A DNA stretch of 8,657 nucleotides from JAABQT01 sp035459025 (GTDB lineage: Bacteria > Pseudomonadota > Gammaproteobacteria > Burkholderiales > SG8-39). The DNA lies in NCBI GenBank assembly GCA_035459025.1, contig DATHYT010000106.1, forward strand, positions 1 through 8,657. The letters run 5' to 3'. Every line of letters starts with the position of its first letter. Positions within the stretch are counted from its first letter, which is position 1. The notes beneath the pieces were generated by a model, which was not told the origin of the DNA, made no database searches, and saw only the letters and a list, made by a program, of their open reading frames with translations. Shown here piece after piece: positions 6,004-8,657 of this stretch. A program made the translations under genes and the position numbers.

Positions 6004-6885
6004 ATGGAAAAACGGGTCGTCTTCCGCTCGGCGTGGCTGCCGTACGCGCTGCTCGCGCCGCAGATCGCGGTCACGATCATCTTCTTCTTCTGGCCGGCGG
6101 TGCAGGCGGCCTGGTACTCGTTCCAGCTGCAGGACGCCTTCGGGCTGAGGACCGAGTTCGTCGGCCTCAGCAATTTCGCCGTCCTGTTCGCCGACGAGCA
6201 CTACCTGGCGTCGTTCAAGACCACTGCCGTGTTCAGCCTCTGGGTGGCGGCCTCGGGCATCGTCATCTCGCTGCTGCTGGCGACGATGGCGGACCGCGTG
6301 CTGCGCGGCGCGCTCGCCTACAAGACGCTGCTGATCTGGCCCTATGCGGTCGCGCCGGCGGTGGCCGGCGTGCTGTGGGCCTTCCTGTTCGCGCCGTCGA
6401 TCGGCATCCTCACCTACGGTCTGCGCGAGATCGGCGTCAACTGGAACTGGGTGCTGAAAGGCGATCAGGCGATGCTGCTGGTGGTGATCGCCTCGGTCTG
6501 GAAGCAGGTCAGCTACAACTTCCTGTTCTTCCTCGCCGGCCTGCAGTCGATCCCGCGCTCGCTTATCGAGGCGGCGGCGATAGACGGCGCCGGGCCGCTG
6601 CGGCGCTTCTGGAGCGTGGTCTTCCCGCTGCTCTCGCCAACCACGTTCTTCCTGCTGGTGGTCAACATCGTCTACGCGTTCTTCGACACCTTCGGCGTCA
6701 TCGACGCGACCACCGAGGGCGGGCCGGCCGGCGCGACGCAGATTCTCGTCTACAAGGTGTACCACGACGGCGTCAAGGCCTCCGATCTTGGCGGCTCGTC
6801 GGCGCAATCGGTGGTGCTGATGATGATCGTGATCGCGCTGACCGCGGTGCAATTCCGCTTTATCGAGCGCCGGGTGCAGTACTAG
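6004..6885 (+). CDS. ugpA: sn-glycerol-3-phosphate ABC transporter permease UgpA
   Basis: UgpA is one of the two inner-membrane subunits forming the glycerol-3-phosphate channel. The 293-residue product aligns with E. coli UgpA from the first residues (VFRSAWLPYALLAPQ) to the end (VQFRFIERRVQY). Six hydrophobic segments are visible at about 13-36, 73-95, 106-130, 157-180, 204-228 and 264-285. The cytoplasmic EAA loop that docks on the ATPase reads SLIEAAAIDGAGPLRRF (186-202), with the invariant glycine at 195. Other landmarks are LPY/WPYAVAPAVAGVLW (112-125) and SVWKQVSYNFLFF (164-176). The start at 6004 fits the family N-terminus, but no Shine-Dalgarno site lies within 10 bases, and the intercistronic hairpin sits directly upstream. 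ugpE follows 4 bases after the stop. Confidence 0.97.
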   Translation: MEKRVVFRSAWLPYALLAPQIAVTIIFFFWPAVQAAWYSFQLQDAFGLRTEFVGLSNFAVLFADEHYLASFKTTAVFSLWVAASGIVISLLLATMADRVLRGALAYKTLLIWPYAVAPAVAGVLWAFLFAPSIGILTYGLREIGVNWNWVLKGDQAMLLVVIASVWKQVSYNFLFFLAGLQSIPRSLIEAAAIDGAGPLRRFWSVVFPLLSPTTFFLLVVNIVYAFFDTFGVIDATTEGGPAGATQILVYKVYHDGVKASDLGGSSAQSVVLMMIVIALTAVQFRFIERRVQY

Positions 6886-6889
6886 GCAC

Positions 6890-7737
6890 ATGGTCGAGAA
6901 ACGCCCCGGGCTGACGATCCTCTCGCACGCGGTGCTGATCGCGGGCATCGCCGCGATCGCGCTCCCGCTCTACGTCACGTTCGTCGCCTCGACGCAGACG
7001 ATCGCGCAGATCCAGGAGGTGCCGATGTCGCTGGTGCCGGGCGGGCACCTGTGGGAGAACTATGCCCAGGTGCTGACCGCGGGCTCGAATCTCGGCTCCA
7101 AGGCGCCGGTCGGGCGCATGATGCTGAACAGCCTCGTCGTCGCGCTGGTGATCGCGTTCGGCAAGATTGCCATCTCGATCATCGCGTCCTTCGCCATCGT
7201 CTATTTCCGCTTTCCGCTGCGCAGCTTCTTCTTCTGGATGATCTTCGTCACCCTGATGCTGCCGGTCGAGGTGCGCATCATCCCCACGTTCAAGGTCGCC
7301 GCGGACCTGAATCTGCTCAATACTTACACTGGCCTCACGCTACCGCTGATCGCGTCGGCGACGGCGACCTTCCTGTTCCGTCAGTTCTTCATGACCATTC
7401 CGGACGAGCTGGCCGAGGCCGCGCGCATGGACGGCGCCGGGCCGATGCGCTTCTTCCGCGACGTCGTGCTGCCGCTCTCGAAGACCAGCATTGCGGCGCT
7501 GTTCGTGATCCAGTTCATCTACGGCTGGAACCAGTACCTGTGGCCGCTGCTGATCACCACCGACGAGTCGATGTACACCACGGTGATCGGCATCAAGCGC
7601 ATGATCCCGGGCGGCGACGCGATCACGGAGTGGAACCTGGTGATGGCGACGGCGATGCTGGCGATGGTGCCGCCGGCGCTGGTGGTCATCCTGATGCAGA
7701 AGTGGTTCGTCAAGGGACTGGTGGAGACGGAAAAGTA

Positions 7738-7738
<1 letters not shown>
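6890..7738 (+). CDS. ugpE: sn-glycerol-3-phosphate ABC transporter permease UgpE
   Basis: UgpE is the second inner-membrane channel subunit and partner of UgpA. The 282-residue product matches E. coli UgpE (281) throughout: VEKRPGLTILSHAVLIAGI at the start, FRFPLRSFFFWMIFVTLMLP (106-125), SATATFLFRQFFMT (156-169), FIYGWNQYLWPLL (209-221) and a C-terminus ending GLVETEK. The EAA loop reads ELAEAARMDGAGPMRFF (173-189), with the invariant glycine at 182. Hydrophobic segments lie at about 12-34, 80-104, 110-130, 147-168, 199-221 and 250-269. It begins 4 bases after the ugpA stop with no strong ribosome site, which suggests translational coupling, and its stop overlaps the ugpC start by one base. 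Confidence 0.97.

Positions 7739-8657
<919 letters not shown>

Noticed and set aside
5497..6948. A 483-codon minus-strand open frame opposite ugpB and ugpA
   Set aside because: It is rich in H, R, E and D with no domains and lies antisense to two strongly conserved genes.

Overview
The window is GC-rich (estimated by eye at well over 60%), densely coded DNA. Gene content, codon use and the close match of the Ugp proteins to proteobacterial families suggest a betaproteobacterium, probably of the Burkholderiales. This assignment is inference. There are eight protein genes, two of them cut by the window ends. I see no RNA genes, mobile elements, CRISPR arrays or phage genes, and no gene-free stretch longer than about 100 bases.

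Left part (1-4543). A minus-strand periplasmic binding protein of the dipeptide/oligopeptide class (SBP family 5) runs off the left edge. It is divergent, across a 46-base gap, from a plus-strand M81/MlrC-type metallopeptidase. That gene ends 4 bases from the stop of a converging minus-strand pair: an amidase-signature hydrolase followed by an extended short-chain dehydrogenase/reductase-like protein, joined by an ATGA stop/start overlap. Binding protein, amide/peptide hydrolases and a reductase-like protein together suggest uptake and hydrolysis of a peptide- or amide-containing compound. The substrate cannot be read from sequence.

Right part (4645-8657). A textbook ugpBAEC operon encodes the ABC importer for sn-glycerol-3-phosphate and glycerophosphodiesters: UgpB (periplasmic binding protein), UgpA and UgpE (permeases) and UgpC (ATPase, truncated by the window end). 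The permease and ATPase genes are packed with 4-base or overlapping junctions. ugpB and ugpA are separated by a strong 11-bp hairpin, probably setting a high UgpB to permease ratio.

The 101-base divergent control region (4544-4644) between the amidase gene and ugpB holds the best regulatory signal. It is an 18-base sequence at 4581-4598 matching 14 of 18 positions of the E. coli PhoB (Pho) box, in the orientation and position expected for phosphate-starvation control of ugpB. An AT-rich palindromic tract beside it is the likely promoter or operator of the amidase gene.

The window is mostly ordinary metabolic and transport DNA; I did not find evidence for a wholly new system. The points worth a second look are the Pho box, the ugpB-ugpA hairpin, a reductase-like protein without the usual YxxxK motif, a shortened UgpC regulatory domain, and the MlrC/binding-protein/amidase neighbourhood.
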